From Chloroflexota bacterium (GTDB lineage: Bacteria; Chloroflexota; UBA6077; FW602-bin22; CADDYW01), in the NCBI GenBank assembly GCA_021324795.1, contig JAJPIK010000068.1:1-64000 (forward strand): a stretch of 64,000 bases of DNA. Reading direction: 5' to 3'. The translations under genes were made by a program, and so were the position numbers. Positions 25,989 to 34,920 of the stretch are shown here, piece after piece. Below the pieces are notes generated by a model. It saw nothing but the letters and a program-made list of their open reading frames with translations. It had not been told where the DNA came from and did no database searches. Position 1 is the stretch's first letter. Each line of letters begins with the position of its first letter.

Positions 25989-26576
25989 ATGCCGGAACAA
26001 TGGACAAAGCGAGATCCGATTCATAAACTGGCATCAGACGTGCTGTCCGGTCGAAGGCACGGAGGGACGGTGAATCACATAGTTCGACTGGGGAATGGGC
26101 TGCTGATTCGCATTGGCGCAGAGGCTGGTGCGGCTGCGGGAATCGTCTACCTTCTCGGTGAAGAGCTCGCGGCGATGCTCAGTGGCGTCTCAAGTGTGAT
26201 GCCCCTCCGCTTGTTTGCAAGTGTCCTCTTGGGGTCCTCCTCCTTTAGCTCCGCCGCGAACACAGCCAGTATTGCTGCTCTCGGAGGCATGGTGGCATTG
26301 CTCGTGACGACCGTCTTCGGCGCCATCTTCGCCATCCTCGTTCATCTTTTCCCTTGCTTGACGGCGACCCCCGGTACGTTGGTGATTGCTGGCGCCACTT
26401 ATGGATTATTTCTCTGGCTCGGTTGTTTCTATGTTCTCGGCACTTTCTTCTGGCCATGGTTTCTTCAAACGAATCCAACCACCCAATTTGTCCTCGCGAC
26501 GTTTGGTTATGGCGTTGGCCTCGGCCTTGGTTTTGTCCTCGCCAGGGTCCATCGCTCTCCCTCCTGTCTGTTTTAG
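25989..26576 (+). CDS. Four-to-five-helix membrane protein, unknown
   Basis: A 195-aa hydrophobic protein with helices at roughly 38-62, 70-92, 96-120, 127-150 and 162-185 and a short basic tail. No recognised family or catalytic residue. The first 27 residues are polar; a GTG at 26070 lies 3 bases past a strong GGAGGG and would give a 168-aa protein, which may be the true start. It diverges from the PEP-synthase-like gene by 31 bases and is 3 bases ahead of the methyltransferase gene, with which it is probably cotranscribed. Confidence 0.65.
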   Translation: MPEQWTKRDPIHKLASDVLSGRRHGGTVNHIVRLGNGLLIRIGAEAGAAAGIVYLLGEELAAMLSGVSSVMPLRLFASVLLGSSSFSSAANTASIAALGGMVALLVTTVFGAIFAILVHLFPCLTATPGTLVIAGATYGLFLWLGCFYVLGTFFWPWFLQTNPTTQFVLATFGYGVGLGLGFVLARVHRSPSCLF

Positions 26577-26579
26577 AGC

Positions 26580-27440
26580 GTGGAGATGATGACGCGACAG
26601 CCAATCGTCGTATCACACTTTCAGGTCGAGCCACTGCTGGCGGCGAGACGGCGAGGTGACAAGTTAGTCTTGACCTCTCTCGACCTCGGTCTGTCTCAGA
26701 CCGAGGTTCACCTCGAAGCGGATCGGGTGGTTTTTCCCGATGGGCAATGGCTGCCCTGGGCGACGATCGATGAGATCGCGGCGAATGGCACGGCCTGCTT
26801 CCTGGTTGCCGATAATACCGCTAGCAAGATCCAGGCATACTCGGAAGAGTTCGGTCGTTTCTATAGCCTGATGCCGACGGCAACGGCGCCGACTGTTCTT
26901 ATCTCGGGGATTCTGATGCATCGGATCAAGAGAGTCGATCCGATCGAGGATACGCGATGGAAGATCCGGGCGATCGCGCCGATCACCGATCGAGTGCTCG
27001 ATACGGCGACCGGGCTGGGCTATACTGCGATCGCAGCGGCCAAAACTGCCGACCAGGTGGTGACCATTGAGCTCGATCCCACCGTCCAGGACCTTGCTCG
27101 CCTAAATCCATGGTCGCGGGACCTGTTCGAAAATCCGAAGATCGAACGGCTTTACGGCGATGCATTCGACGTCATCCAAAACTTTCCCGAGAATGCCTTT
27201 GCGCGCATCATCCACGATCCGCCAACCTTTACCTTGGCGGGGCATCTCTATTCGACCGACTTCTATCGTCGGCTTTATCGAGTTCTGAAGCGTGGTGGCC
27301 GCCTCTTTCACTACATTGGCGATCCCCAGAGTCCATCGGGACGACGGACAACCCAAGGGGTGATCCGTCGACTCCAAGAAGCAGGCTTTGCCCAAGTCTC
27401 CTCCTATCTCCCGGCCAACGGAGTCATTGTGCGCAAGTGA
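26580..27440 (+). CDS. Archaeal-type SAM-dependent methyltransferase (COG2521-like)
   Basis: A 286-aa protein whose second half is a class I methyltransferase: DTATGLGYTAIAAA binds AdoMet (motif I), TIELDP is the acidic loop, LARLNPWSRDLF and YGDAFDVI follow, and IIHDPPTFTLAGHLYSTDFY is the catalytic segment. These strings match my memory of COG2521, predicted methyltransferases best known from archaea; the substrate is undefined. The first ~130 residues form an extra beta-rich domain. Starts at GTG 26580, or at ATG 26586 or 26589 just after GGAG. It follows the membrane-protein gene closely. Confidence 0.78.
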   Translation: MEMMTRQPIVVSHFQVEPLLAARRRGDKLVLTSLDLGLSQTEVHLEADRVVFPDGQWLPWATIDEIAANGTACFLVADNTASKIQAYSEEFGRFYSLMPTATAPTVLISGILMHRIKRVDPIEDTRWKIRAIAPITDRVLDTATGLGYTAIAAAKTADQVVTIELDPTVQDLARLNPWSRDLFENPKIERLYGDAFDVIQNFPENAFARIIHDPPTFTLAGHLYSTDFYRRLYRVLKRGGRLFHYIGDPQSPSGRRTTQGVIRRLQEAGFAQVSSYLPANGVIVRK

Positions 27441-27616
27441 CGTCTCAAGTAAGGTGTATTGAGTGCCTATTGGGCGGTAGCGCCTCACCAACCCACTTTG
27501 AATTCCCTGAACAAGACATCTCTGATATCCCACCTGGCCGAGGCACGTAAGAAGAATTCATGATGTGCTAAGATAGAGGACGAATTTTCGGGCACCCGAT
27601 ACTGCAAGAGGACATA

Positions 27617-29071
27617 ATGCAGACGACGACGAAAACCTACGGAATCTTAATCAATGGCGAATGGCAGGACGCTGACAGCGGAAAGACATTCGCGGTCCGG
27701 AACCCTGCCACCGGCGAGCTCTTGGCGGACGTTGCCGACGGTGGTGTGGCTGAGACCCGTCGCGCGATCGAAGCCGCCCACCGCGCCTTTCCGACTTGGG
27801 CCGCGCTCCCAGCCGAGAAGCGCTCGGTCCTGCTGTCAAAGGCTGCGGCGCTCATGATGGAGCGAATCGACCATCTGGCCACCGTGCTGACCCGAGAGAA
27901 CGGTAAGCCCTTGGCCGAGTCGCGTGTCGAGGTAACGGTTGGCGCTGGTTTCTTTCAGTGGTTTGCCGAGGAAGCGCGGCGGACCTATGGCGAGGTAGTG
28001 CCATCGGCGGCGCCCGACCGTCGAGTGCTGACCTTCAAGCAGCCTGTGGGTGTCGTGGCCGCGATTACTCCCTGGAATTTCCCCTATAGTATGGTCACTC
28101 GCAAGATTGGTCCTGCCCTCGCCGCGGGCTGCACCGCGGTGCTTCGCCCTGCCCGAGCCACGCCGCTTGTCGCGATCGAGATCTATAAGATTCTGCAAGA
28201 GGTCGGTTTCCCAGCCGGCGTCGTCAATCTCGTCACCGGTACTGACTCGAATGGTATGGGCAATGAGATGGCAACGAACCCGCTGGTGCGCAAGCTGACC
28301 TTCACCGGCTCGACCGAGGTGGGGAAGCGCCTGCTCGCGCTCGCCGCTGGCTCGGTCAAGCGCGTCTCGCTCGAGCTGGGGGGGCACGCTCCGTTCATCG
28401 TCTTCGACGACGCCGATCTTGACAAGGCCGCCGCGGCAGCCGTAGCCTCGCGCTTCCGCAACGCCGGTCAAACCTGCATCTGTGCGAACCGGCTCTACGT
28501 TCAACGAAGTATCGCCGATCAGTTCACAGCCAAGGTTGCTGAGATTACCCGTGGCCTGAAGGTTGGCAATGGCCTTCAACCGGGGGTCCAGGTTGGCCCA
28601 TTGATCGATGGTAAGGGCTTCGAGAAGGTTCAGGCCCACGTTGAGGACGCGGTGAGCAAAGGTGCTGTCGTCGCGGCAGGCGGTAAGCCGGTCAAGACGA
28701 ATGGCGATCTCAAAGGCTATTTCTACGAGCCGACCGTTCTGGCCAACGCCAATCACCAGATGAAGGTGATGTACGAGGAGACGTTTGGGCCGGTCCTGCC
28801 GGTGATGCCCTTTGACACCGAAGAGCAGGTAATCGCTCTCGCTAACGATACCCCGTACGGACTCGCCGCCTACTTCTATGCTCGCGACATCGGCCGGATC
28901 TTCCGGGTGTCCGAGGGCTTAGACTACGGCATCGTCGGCGCGAACGATCCCTTCCCGACCGGCCCGCACATCCCATTTGGTGGCTATAAGGAAAGCGGTC
29001 TCGGTCGCGAAGCCGGTAGCGAAGGCATCAACGAGTTCCTGGAAGTGAAGGCAGTCTCGATCGGGATCTAG
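27617..29071 (+). CDS. Aldehyde dehydrogenase (succinate-semialdehyde dehydrogenase-like)
   Basis: A 484-aa NAD(P)-dependent aldehyde dehydrogenase. The catalytic cysteine is C287 in NAGQTCICANR (C289 next to it, as in SSADH-type enzymes), the general base is E253 in LELGGHAP, and PWNFPY and TGSTEVGK are typical. It oxidises an aldehyde to the acid; succinate semialdehyde is a guess from overall resemblance. Unusual: the coenzyme motif KPAE near 177-180 reads RPAR, replacing both the lysine and the glutamate that contact the adenosine ribose. AAGAGGA precedes the ATG. The gene appears monocistronic. Confidence 0.9.
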   Translation: MQTTTKTYGILINGEWQDADSGKTFAVRNPATGELLADVADGGVAETRRAIEAAHRAFPTWAALPAEKRSVLLSKAAALMMERIDHLATVLTRENGKPLAESRVEVTVGAGFFQWFAEEARRTYGEVVPSAAPDRRVLTFKQPVGVVAAITPWNFPYSMVTRKIGPALAAGCTAVLRPARATPLVAIEIYKILQEVGFPAGVVNLVTGTDSNGMGNEMATNPLVRKLTFTGSTEVGKRLLALAAGSVKRVSLELGGHAPFIVFDDADLDKAAAAAVASRFRNAGQTCICANRLYVQRSIADQFTAKVAEITRGLKVGNGLQPGVQVGPLIDGKGFEKVQAHVEDAVSKGAVVAAGGKPVKTNGDLKGYFYEPTVLANANHQMKVMYEETFGPVLPVMPFDTEEQVIALANDTPYGLAAYFYARDIGRIFRVSEGLDYGIVGANDPFPTGPHIPFGGYKESGLGREAGSEGINEFLEVKAVSIGI

Positions 29072-29097
29072 AGTCCCGACCGGGTGAATGTCTGGGC

Positions 29098-29198
29098 TAC
29101 GAAGGTCACGAAGCTAGACGACGAAGTACGAAGGTCAGGAAACGTCGCGAAAAACGCGAAAGCAATACCGCTCATCGCGGCGTTTCCGGTTTTTCGCG
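29098..29198. repeat. Intergenic direct repeats and interleaved inverted repeats
   Basis: TACGAAGGTCA occurs twice (29098-29108 and 29127-29137). GGAAACG (29138-29144) can pair with CGTTTCC (29181-29187), and CGCGAAAAAC (29146-29155) with GTTTTTCGCG (29189-29198). The two pairings are interleaved, not nested, so the RNA could form a pseudoknot or switch between two hairpins. The unit lies between the aldehyde dehydrogenase and the GH127 gene. Confidence 0.55.
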
Positions 29199-29268
29199 TA
29201 CTCCTTCCCTTGAGGGAGGGCTACCTGGCTGATAGGCAAGATCGCCGCAAAGGTAGGAGACATCTAGA

Positions 29269-31176
29269 ATGACTGACCACGCCATCGTCTTGAACCGTCC
29301 CCCTCTCGTCCCTTTAGCCTTCGCTACCCTGCCACTCGGGGCAATTCAGCCGCGTGGCTGGCTTCGCCGTCAGCTCCATCTCCAGGCCGATGGTCTGACC
29401 GGTCACCTCGAAGAGTTCTGGCCCGATTTGGGACCGAATAGCGGCTGGCTTGGCGGAACCGGCGAGAGCTGGGAGCGCGGACCGTACTATCTCGATGGGC
29501 TGGTTCCTCTGGCCTACTTGCTGGGTGATGAAAAGCTGATCACGCGTGCTCGCAAGTGGCTCGATTGGACACTCGATCATCAGCGCGCGGACGGCTGGCT
29601 CGGTCCGGCTCACGACCCCCACGACGTTCGCCACTCCCCCTACGATGTCTGGCCGGTGACGGTTATGCTCAAGGCGCTGACTCAATTTCAGGAAGCGACC
29701 GGTGACCCGCGTGTCGTTCCGGCGATGACGAGCTTTCTCAGATTCCTCCAGGCTAACCTCGCACGCCAGCCGCTCGAAAGCTGGGCCAAGTTCCGCTGGG
29801 CCGATCTCGTGCTGAGTGTCTTCTGGCTCTACAATCGAACTGGCGGATCCTGGCTACTCGACCTGGCGAGGCGTATTAAAGCGCAAGGCTACGATTGGGC
29901 TGAACACTTTACGACCTTTCCGATTCGCGAGCCGGTCCGCGCCGGTTTCAACCTCACTACTCACGTCGTCAACAACGCGATGGGGATCAAGGCGCCCGGC
30001 GTCTGGTACCAATTCTCACATGCGGCCGAAGATCGGCAGGCCGTATACGAGGCTTTGGCCAACCTCGATCGCTACCACGGCCAGGTCAACGGCGTGTTTG
30101 CCGGTGACGAGCACTTGGCCGGGCGAAATCCGACCCAGGGGACTGAGCTTTGCGCGGTCGTCGAGTACCTGTTCTCGCTCGAGCAGCTTTTGCCAATCCT
30201 GGGCGATTCTGGCTTGGCCGATCGCTTGGAGCGAATTGCCTATAATGCGCTGCCGGCGACCTTTTCACCGGACATGTGGGCCCATCAATATGATCAGCAA
30301 GTCAATCAGGTGCTTTGTACGATCGCCAAGCGGAATTGGACCAATAATCGCGACGACTCGAACGTCTTTGGCCTGGAGCCAAACTTTGGCTGCTGCACCG
30401 CGAACATGCACCAGGGATGGCCGAAGTTTGCCCAGAGTCTCTGGCTGGTAACGCCCACGAGCGGTCTTGCCGCGGTCGCCTACGCGCCCTGTCAGGTCAC
30501 GACGGCGATCGGAAATGGCCAAACCCTTACAATCGTCGAAGACACTGATTATCCCTTCGCTGCTACCATTCGTTTGACCATTCACACCGAGGCACCAGTG
30601 CGTTTCCCCCTGCTTCTCCGGATTCCAGCTTGGTGCGACCAAGCAAGGTTAGATTTATCCGATCGAACGCAGCAGGCGTTGCCGGCCGGGACGTTTCAGC
30701 CGATCGATCGCGAATGGCAACCCGGCGAGACGGTCGTTTTGAACCTGCCCATGCCAGTGAAAGCGCGTGAAGGCTATCACCGTGGCATCGCGCTTGAGCG
30801 TGGACCACTCGTCTTTGCCCTGAAGATTGGCGAAGAATGGCGGCAAATCCGCGGTGAGAGGCCGCATGCCGACTGGGAAGTGCTACCGGCAACACCATGG
30901 AACTACGCCTTGCAGGTAGACGCCGCAGTGCCGGAGCGCTCGGTAAAGGTGGTGACGCGGTCCGTGGGCGAGCGCCCGTTCTCACCCGACGGAGCGCCGG
31001 TCGAGTTGCACGTATCCGGACGACGCCTTTCCGACTGGAAGCTGGAAGAGAACTCGGCCGGGGAGCTACCGGAGAGCCCGGTCGAATCGTCCGAGCCAAT
31101 TGAAGAGCTAACTCTCATCCCCTATGGAAGCACGAACTTGCGCATCGCGGTCTTTCCGACGCTAGGCTCTGGTTAA
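29269..31176 (+). CDS. GH127-family beta-L-arabinofuranosidase-like enzyme
   Basis: A 635-aa protein of the GH127/DUF1680 family, with an (alpha/alpha)6 barrel followed by beta-sandwich domains. The zinc-site residues of characterised GH127 enzymes are conserved: E293 and C295 in GTELCAVVEY, and C375-C376 in NFGCCTANMHQGWPK; the second cysteine is the expected nucleophile. It would remove beta-L-arabinofuranose from plant glycans or glycoproteins. No signal peptide is seen, so it would act on imported oligosaccharides. The gene has GGAG upstream of its ATG. No other arabinan gene is adjacent. Confidence 0.9.
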   Translation: MTDHAIVLNRPPLVPLAFATLPLGAIQPRGWLRRQLHLQADGLTGHLEEFWPDLGPNSGWLGGTGESWERGPYYLDGLVPLAYLLGDEKLITRARKWLDWTLDHQRADGWLGPAHDPHDVRHSPYDVWPVTVMLKALTQFQEATGDPRVVPAMTSFLRFLQANLARQPLESWAKFRWADLVLSVFWLYNRTGGSWLLDLARRIKAQGYDWAEHFTTFPIREPVRAGFNLTTHVVNNAMGIKAPGVWYQFSHAAEDRQAVYEALANLDRYHGQVNGVFAGDEHLAGRNPTQGTELCAVVEYLFSLEQLLPILGDSGLADRLERIAYNALPATFSPDMWAHQYDQQVNQVLCTIAKRNWTNNRDDSNVFGLEPNFGCCTANMHQGWPKFAQSLWLVTPTSGLAAVAYAPCQVTTAIGNGQTLTIVEDTDYPFAATIRLTIHTEAPVRFPLLLRIPAWCDQARLDLSDRTQQALPAGTFQPIDREWQPGETVVLNLPMPVKAREGYHRGIALERGPLVFALKIGEEWRQIRGERPHADWEVLPATPWNYALQVDAAVPERSVKVVTRSVGERPFSPDGAPVELHVSGRRLSDWKLEENSAGELPESPVESSEPIEELTLIPYGSTNLRIAVFPTLGSG

Positions 31177-31205
31177 TGAGCGTTGCCTTGTCGTCCCCAA
31201 ATGGT

Positions 31206-31235
31206 GGGACGGGGCAGGCACACATGCCTTGTCCC
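31206..31235. terminator. Hairpin after the GH127 gene
   Basis: GGGAC pairs with GTCCC and AGGCA with TGCCT, with an asymmetric internal loop. It lies 30 bases past the stop codon; no T-run follows, so the terminator call is tentative. Confidence 0.35.
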
Positions 31236-31382
31236 TACCTCAACAATTCATTTGCGTTCGCTTCGTCATCGTGCCAACATGATAGAGAGGGGGAGTATCT
31301 GGTCTGTTACGGTGACGAGAGGAGAAGATCCTATCATCGTAATCCAGCGTACTGTACCTGAAACAATGAGGATAATACACTA

Positions 31383-34313
31383 ATGACTACAATGACGATG
31401 GTCGAAGGCTTCGTGCTGCAGCGCGAGGCACATATTCCCGAGCTCAATACCCGAGCCAGGCTCTACCGCCATGCGAAGACGGGCGCGGAGATCCTCTCGC
31501 TCGAAAACGACGACGAAAACAAGGTCTTTGGTATCACCTTTCGGACGCCGGTCAGCGACTCGACTGGCGTGATGCACATTCTCGAGCACTCCGTGCTTGG
31601 CGGCTCGAAAAAGTATCCAGTCAAAGAGCCTTTCATTGAGCTGGCGAAGGGTTCGCTGAAGACGTTTCTAAATGCCCTGACTTATCCGGATCGCACCTGC
31701 TATCCGGTCGCGAGCACCAACTCGCAGGACTTCTACAACCTGATGGACGTCTACCTTGACGCGGTCTTCAATCCGCTGCTCACACCGGAGCACTTGCAGC
31801 AAGAGGGCTGGCATTACGAGCTGAACGCCCCCGACGAGCCGCTGACCTATAAAGGTATCGTCTTCAACGAAATGAAGGGGGCCTATTCGTCGCCGGAGCG
31901 CGCCCTGGGCGAGCAGGTCGAGAAGTCGATCTTCCCGGATAACGCGTACCATTTCAGTTCGGGCGGTGATCCGAGGAACATTCCGGATCTGACCTACGAG
32001 CATTTCAAGTCGACCTATCAGACCTACTATCACCCATCGAATGCCTTGATCTTCTTCTACGGCGACGACGATCCGACCGAGCGGCTGCGCCGGATCGATG
32101 CCTACCTGCGCGACTACGAGCATCGGGAGGTCGACGGGATCGTTGCGCTGCAGGCGCGCTTCGCTCAGCCGCGCAAAGTGGTCGAATCCTACGGCGTTGG
32201 ACCAGAGGTCGATCTTCAGAAGAAGGCGATGGTCGCGGTGAGCTGGCTGCTGGGCGAGACGACGAACCCGGAATCCGTGCTGGCGCACAACATTCTCGAA
32301 TATATTCTGATTGGTACGCCGGCTTCACCGTTACGCCGGGCGCTGATCGATTCTGGTCTGGGCGAGGATCTGGTCCCACTTGGCCTCGACGACAGCATTC
32401 GTCAGATGTATTTCTCAACTGGCTTGAAAGGGATTGCCGTCGAAGACGCTGAGCGGGTCGAAGAGTTGATCCTTCGGACGCTCAGCGAGCTGGCAGACCG
32501 AGGCATCGAGCAGGACGTCATTGCCGCCGCGCTAAACACCCTCGAGTTCCGGCTACGCGAGAACAACACTGGCCGCATGCCACGTGGTCTATCACTCATG
32601 TTTCGCTGTCTGGCTGGTTGGGTATACGGTGGCGATCCGATCGAGTTGCTTCAATTCGAAGCTCCGCTCGCCGCGATCAAGGCGCGCCTCGCCAATGGCG
32701 AGCGGGTTTTCGAAGAAATGATCCGTCGTGATTTTTTGGAAAACTCACATCGCACGACGGTCATTTTGAAGCCGGATCCAGACCTGAACCGGCGGGAAGA
32801 GGACGCTGAGAAGGAGCGCCTCGCGCGAGCGCGCGCGGCGATGAGTCCTGAGGAGGTTACTGCGGTTGTCGAAATGACCAAGCGCCTGAGACAGCGCCAG
32901 GAAGCACCGGACAGTCCGGAGGCTCTCGCCACTATCCCGCGCCTCTCGCTGGCGGATCTCGATCGCCAAAATAAGCCAATTCCGTCGGAGCTGCTCGAGC
33001 GAGCCGGGACGAGGGTCCTTTACCACGATCTCGCGACCAATGGCATTGTCTATCTTGACGTCGGCTTTGACGTTCACAACTTACCCCAGGAGCTTTTGCC
33101 CTACCTGCCGCTTTTTGGCCGGGCCATGCTTGAAACCGGCACGGCGCGTGAGGACTTCGCGGCCTTGTCGCGCCACATCGGTCGAGAGACCGGTGGCATT
33201 CGAACCGAGATTCTGAACTCGGCGATTCGTGGGAGCAGTCAGGCTTCGGTCTGGTTCTTCTTCCGTGGCAAGGCAACGCTCGGGCAAGCCGATGAGCTCC
33301 TGGCAATCTTGAAGGACGTGTTGCTGACGGCGCGCCTCGACGACCGGGAGCGTTTCCGCCAGATCGCGCTTGAGGAAAAGGCTCGCCTGGAGAGTGCGAT
33401 CGTGCCCGGTGGCAGCGGCATCGTCGCGGCGCGTCTAGGAGCCCACTTCGACGAGGCTCATTGGGTGCAGGAGCAGATGCGTGGGGTCAGCAATCTGTTC
33501 TTTGTTCGCCAGTTGGTTCAGATGGTGAACGACGACTGGCTGAGCGTTCAGGCTGCGCTCGAAAAGATCCGGCAGATCTTGCTCAACCGCCAGACAGTGC
33601 TCTCCAACGTAACACTCGATAGCAAAGGCTGGGAGCAGTTGGCGCCGCGACTAGATGCTTTCCTCGCCGATCTGCCAACCGGCGCGGCAGAGCACGCGAC
33701 ATGGGCGATGGATCGCTTCCCAGCCGCGGAAGGACTCGGCTTGCCCGGTGGAGTCAACTACGTTGGCAAAGGAACGAACCTGTTCTCATTGGGCTATCGC
33801 TACCACGGCTCGAGTGAAGTTGTCAGCCGTTATCTGAGTCGCACCTGGCTCTGGGACCGCGTTCGTGTCCACGGTGGTGCCTACGGCGGCGTGGGATCGC
33901 TCGATCACCGTTCCGGCACCTTCCTCTATCTCTCCTGGCGCGATCCGAATCTCGCCGAAACCCTGGCGACGTATGACGATACGCCGCGCTTCCTGCGCGA
34001 GCTTCAGCTCAGCGACGATGAGCTCACCAAGGCGATTATCGGCACGATTAGCGACATCGATGCCTATCGCTTGCCGGATGCCAAGGGATGGATTGCCCTC
34101 GATCGCTATCTCGCTGGCGAAAGCGAGGAAAGTCGCCAGCGGATGCGGGAGGAAGTCTTGGGCACGACCGCTGCAGACTTTCGAGTCTTCGCCGACGCCC
34201 TCGATGCGGTGCGCCAGCAGGGCGATGTCGTCGTGCTTGGCTCGCAGGCAACGCTCGAAGCCGTGAACCGCGAGCGACCGGGTTGGTTGACGGTTACCAG
34301 TATCGGACTCTAA
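31383..34313 (+). CDS. M16C family zinc metallopeptidase (presequence protease-like)
   Basis: A 976-aa insulinase-family peptidase of the PreP/falcilysin group. The inverted zinc motif HxxEH is H65-I-L-E68-H69 in MHILEHSVLGGSKKY, and the distal zinc glutamate lies in FNEMKGAYSSPE. Two M16 halves with the M16C-associated domain between give the usual length. These clamshell enzymes degrade peptides up to about 65 residues inside the cell. No signal peptide. GAGGA lies upstream of the ATG; M4 or M6 could also be the start. The gene ends 2 bases before a 200-bp palindrome. Confidence 0.93.
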   Translation: MTTMTMVEGFVLQREAHIPELNTRARLYRHAKTGAEILSLENDDENKVFGITFRTPVSDSTGVMHILEHSVLGGSKKYPVKEPFIELAKGSLKTFLNALTYPDRTCYPVASTNSQDFYNLMDVYLDAVFNPLLTPEHLQQEGWHYELNAPDEPLTYKGIVFNEMKGAYSSPERALGEQVEKSIFPDNAYHFSSGGDPRNIPDLTYEHFKSTYQTYYHPSNALIFFYGDDDPTERLRRIDAYLRDYEHREVDGIVALQARFAQPRKVVESYGVGPEVDLQKKAMVAVSWLLGETTNPESVLAHNILEYILIGTPASPLRRALIDSGLGEDLVPLGLDDSIRQMYFSTGLKGIAVEDAERVEELILRTLSELADRGIEQDVIAAALNTLEFRLRENNTGRMPRGLSLMFRCLAGWVYGGDPIELLQFEAPLAAIKARLANGERVFEEMIRRDFLENSHRTTVILKPDPDLNRREEDAEKERLARARAAMSPEEVTAVVEMTKRLRQRQEAPDSPEALATIPRLSLADLDRQNKPIPSELLERAGTRVLYHDLATNGIVYLDVGFDVHNLPQELLPYLPLFGRAMLETGTAREDFAALSRHIGRETGGIRTEILNSAIRGSSQASVWFFFRGKATLGQADELLAILKDVLLTARLDDRERFRQIALEEKARLESAIVPGGSGIVAARLGAHFDEAHWVQEQMRGVSNLFFVRQLVQMVNDDWLSVQAALEKIRQILLNRQTVLSNVTLDSKGWEQLAPRLDAFLADLPTGAAEHATWAMDRFPAAEGLGLPGGVNYVGKGTNLFSLGYRYHGSSEVVSRYLSRTWLWDRVRVHGGAYGGVGSLDHRSGTFLYLSWRDPNLAETLATYDDTPRFLRELQLSDDELTKAIIGTISDIDAYRLPDAKGWIALDRYLAGESEESRQRMREEVLGTTAADFRVFADALDAVRQQGDVVVLGSQATLEAVNRERPGWLTVTSIGL

Positions 34314-34315
34314 TA

Positions 34316-34516
34316 GGAGGGCTTGCTCTTCGGAGTAAATGGTCCATCCACCAAAAATGCCGCGGATTATCATGCTGAGCCCTTCGCTTCGCTCAAGGGG
34401 AAACTCCGTGAAGCATCTCCGGGTGCGTGCCACGGGAGATGCTCCGCTATCGCTCAGCATGACCTGCGGCATGGACTTGGCGGCTGCACCACGAAAGGCC
34501 AGAGAGCAAGCCTCCC
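34316..34516. repeat. Long imperfect palindrome (MITE-like element or giant hairpin)
   Basis: The 200-bp unit is built of nested inverted arms. The outer pair is GGAGGGCTTGCTCT (34316-34329) with AGAGCAAGCCTCCC (34503-34516). ATGCCGC pairs with GCGGCAT. TCATGCTGAGC (34370-34380) pairs with GCTCAGCATGA (34452-34462), and AGCATCTCC with GGAGATGCT is innermost. It has no coding capacity. The TCATGCTGAGC arms recall dispersed intergenic repeats of Chloroflexota and others. The remaining ~100 bases to the CDGSH gene (34517-34620) hold only its AGGAGG ribosome site. Confidence 0.7.
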
Positions 34517-34620
34517 AAAAAGCTTGCCGAATTAGACGGTTGACGCTAGACTGACGGTGGCAATGGCAGGTGAGAAACCGCCCATTCGATTTGTCAGAAG
34601 CTTGAGGAGGTCGCTGATCA

Positions 34621-34848
34621 ATGGCTGACGTCACGATTACACCGCGCAAGAATGGACCGTATCGGGTGGAAGGGGTTATCAAACTGGTCGATTATGAAGG
34701 AAATGAGTTCAAGGTCACCGACTCGGTGATCTTCCTCTGCCGGTGCGGTCATTCCGCTAACAAGCCGTTCTGCGATGGTTCCCACAAGCGGGTCGGCTTC
34801 GACGCCGATACCCGGGCTCCCCAGGCCGAAGAGACGCCCGCCAGCTAG
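34621..34848 (+). CDS. CDGSH-type iron-sulfur protein
   Basis: A 75-aa protein with one complete CDGSH motif, CRCGHSANKPFCDGSH, whose three cysteines and one histidine bind a labile [2Fe-2S] cluster. Small bacterial members are cytoplasmic and thought to take part in electron or cluster transfer. TTGAGGAGG lies just upstream of the ATG. The gene stands alone between the long palindrome and a strong hairpin. Confidence 0.93.
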   Translation: MADVTITPRKNGPYRVEGVIKLVDYEGNEFKVTDSVIFLCRCGHSANKPFCDGSHKRVGFDADTRAPQAEETPAS

Positions 34849-34872
34849 GCGGAGCGTTTTGCGGTTGTCTTG

Positions 34873-34920
34873 GAAAGTCAGGAGGCCCTCGCCGGTACGG
34901 GTGAGGGCCTCCTGACTTTC
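34873..34920. terminator. Bidirectional hairpin between convergent genes
   Basis: A perfect 18-bp stem starting GAAAGTCAGG on the left and ending CCTGACTTTC on the right, with a 12-base loop, lies between the CDGSH gene and the oxidoreductase stop at 34921. It is long enough to stop transcription from both sides, though neither side has a long T-run. Confidence 0.7.

Noticed and set aside
33786..34682. Minus-strand open frame of 298 codons across the M16C end and the palindrome
   Set aside because: Runs through the 200-bp palindrome and into the CDGSH gene; no domain is recognisable.
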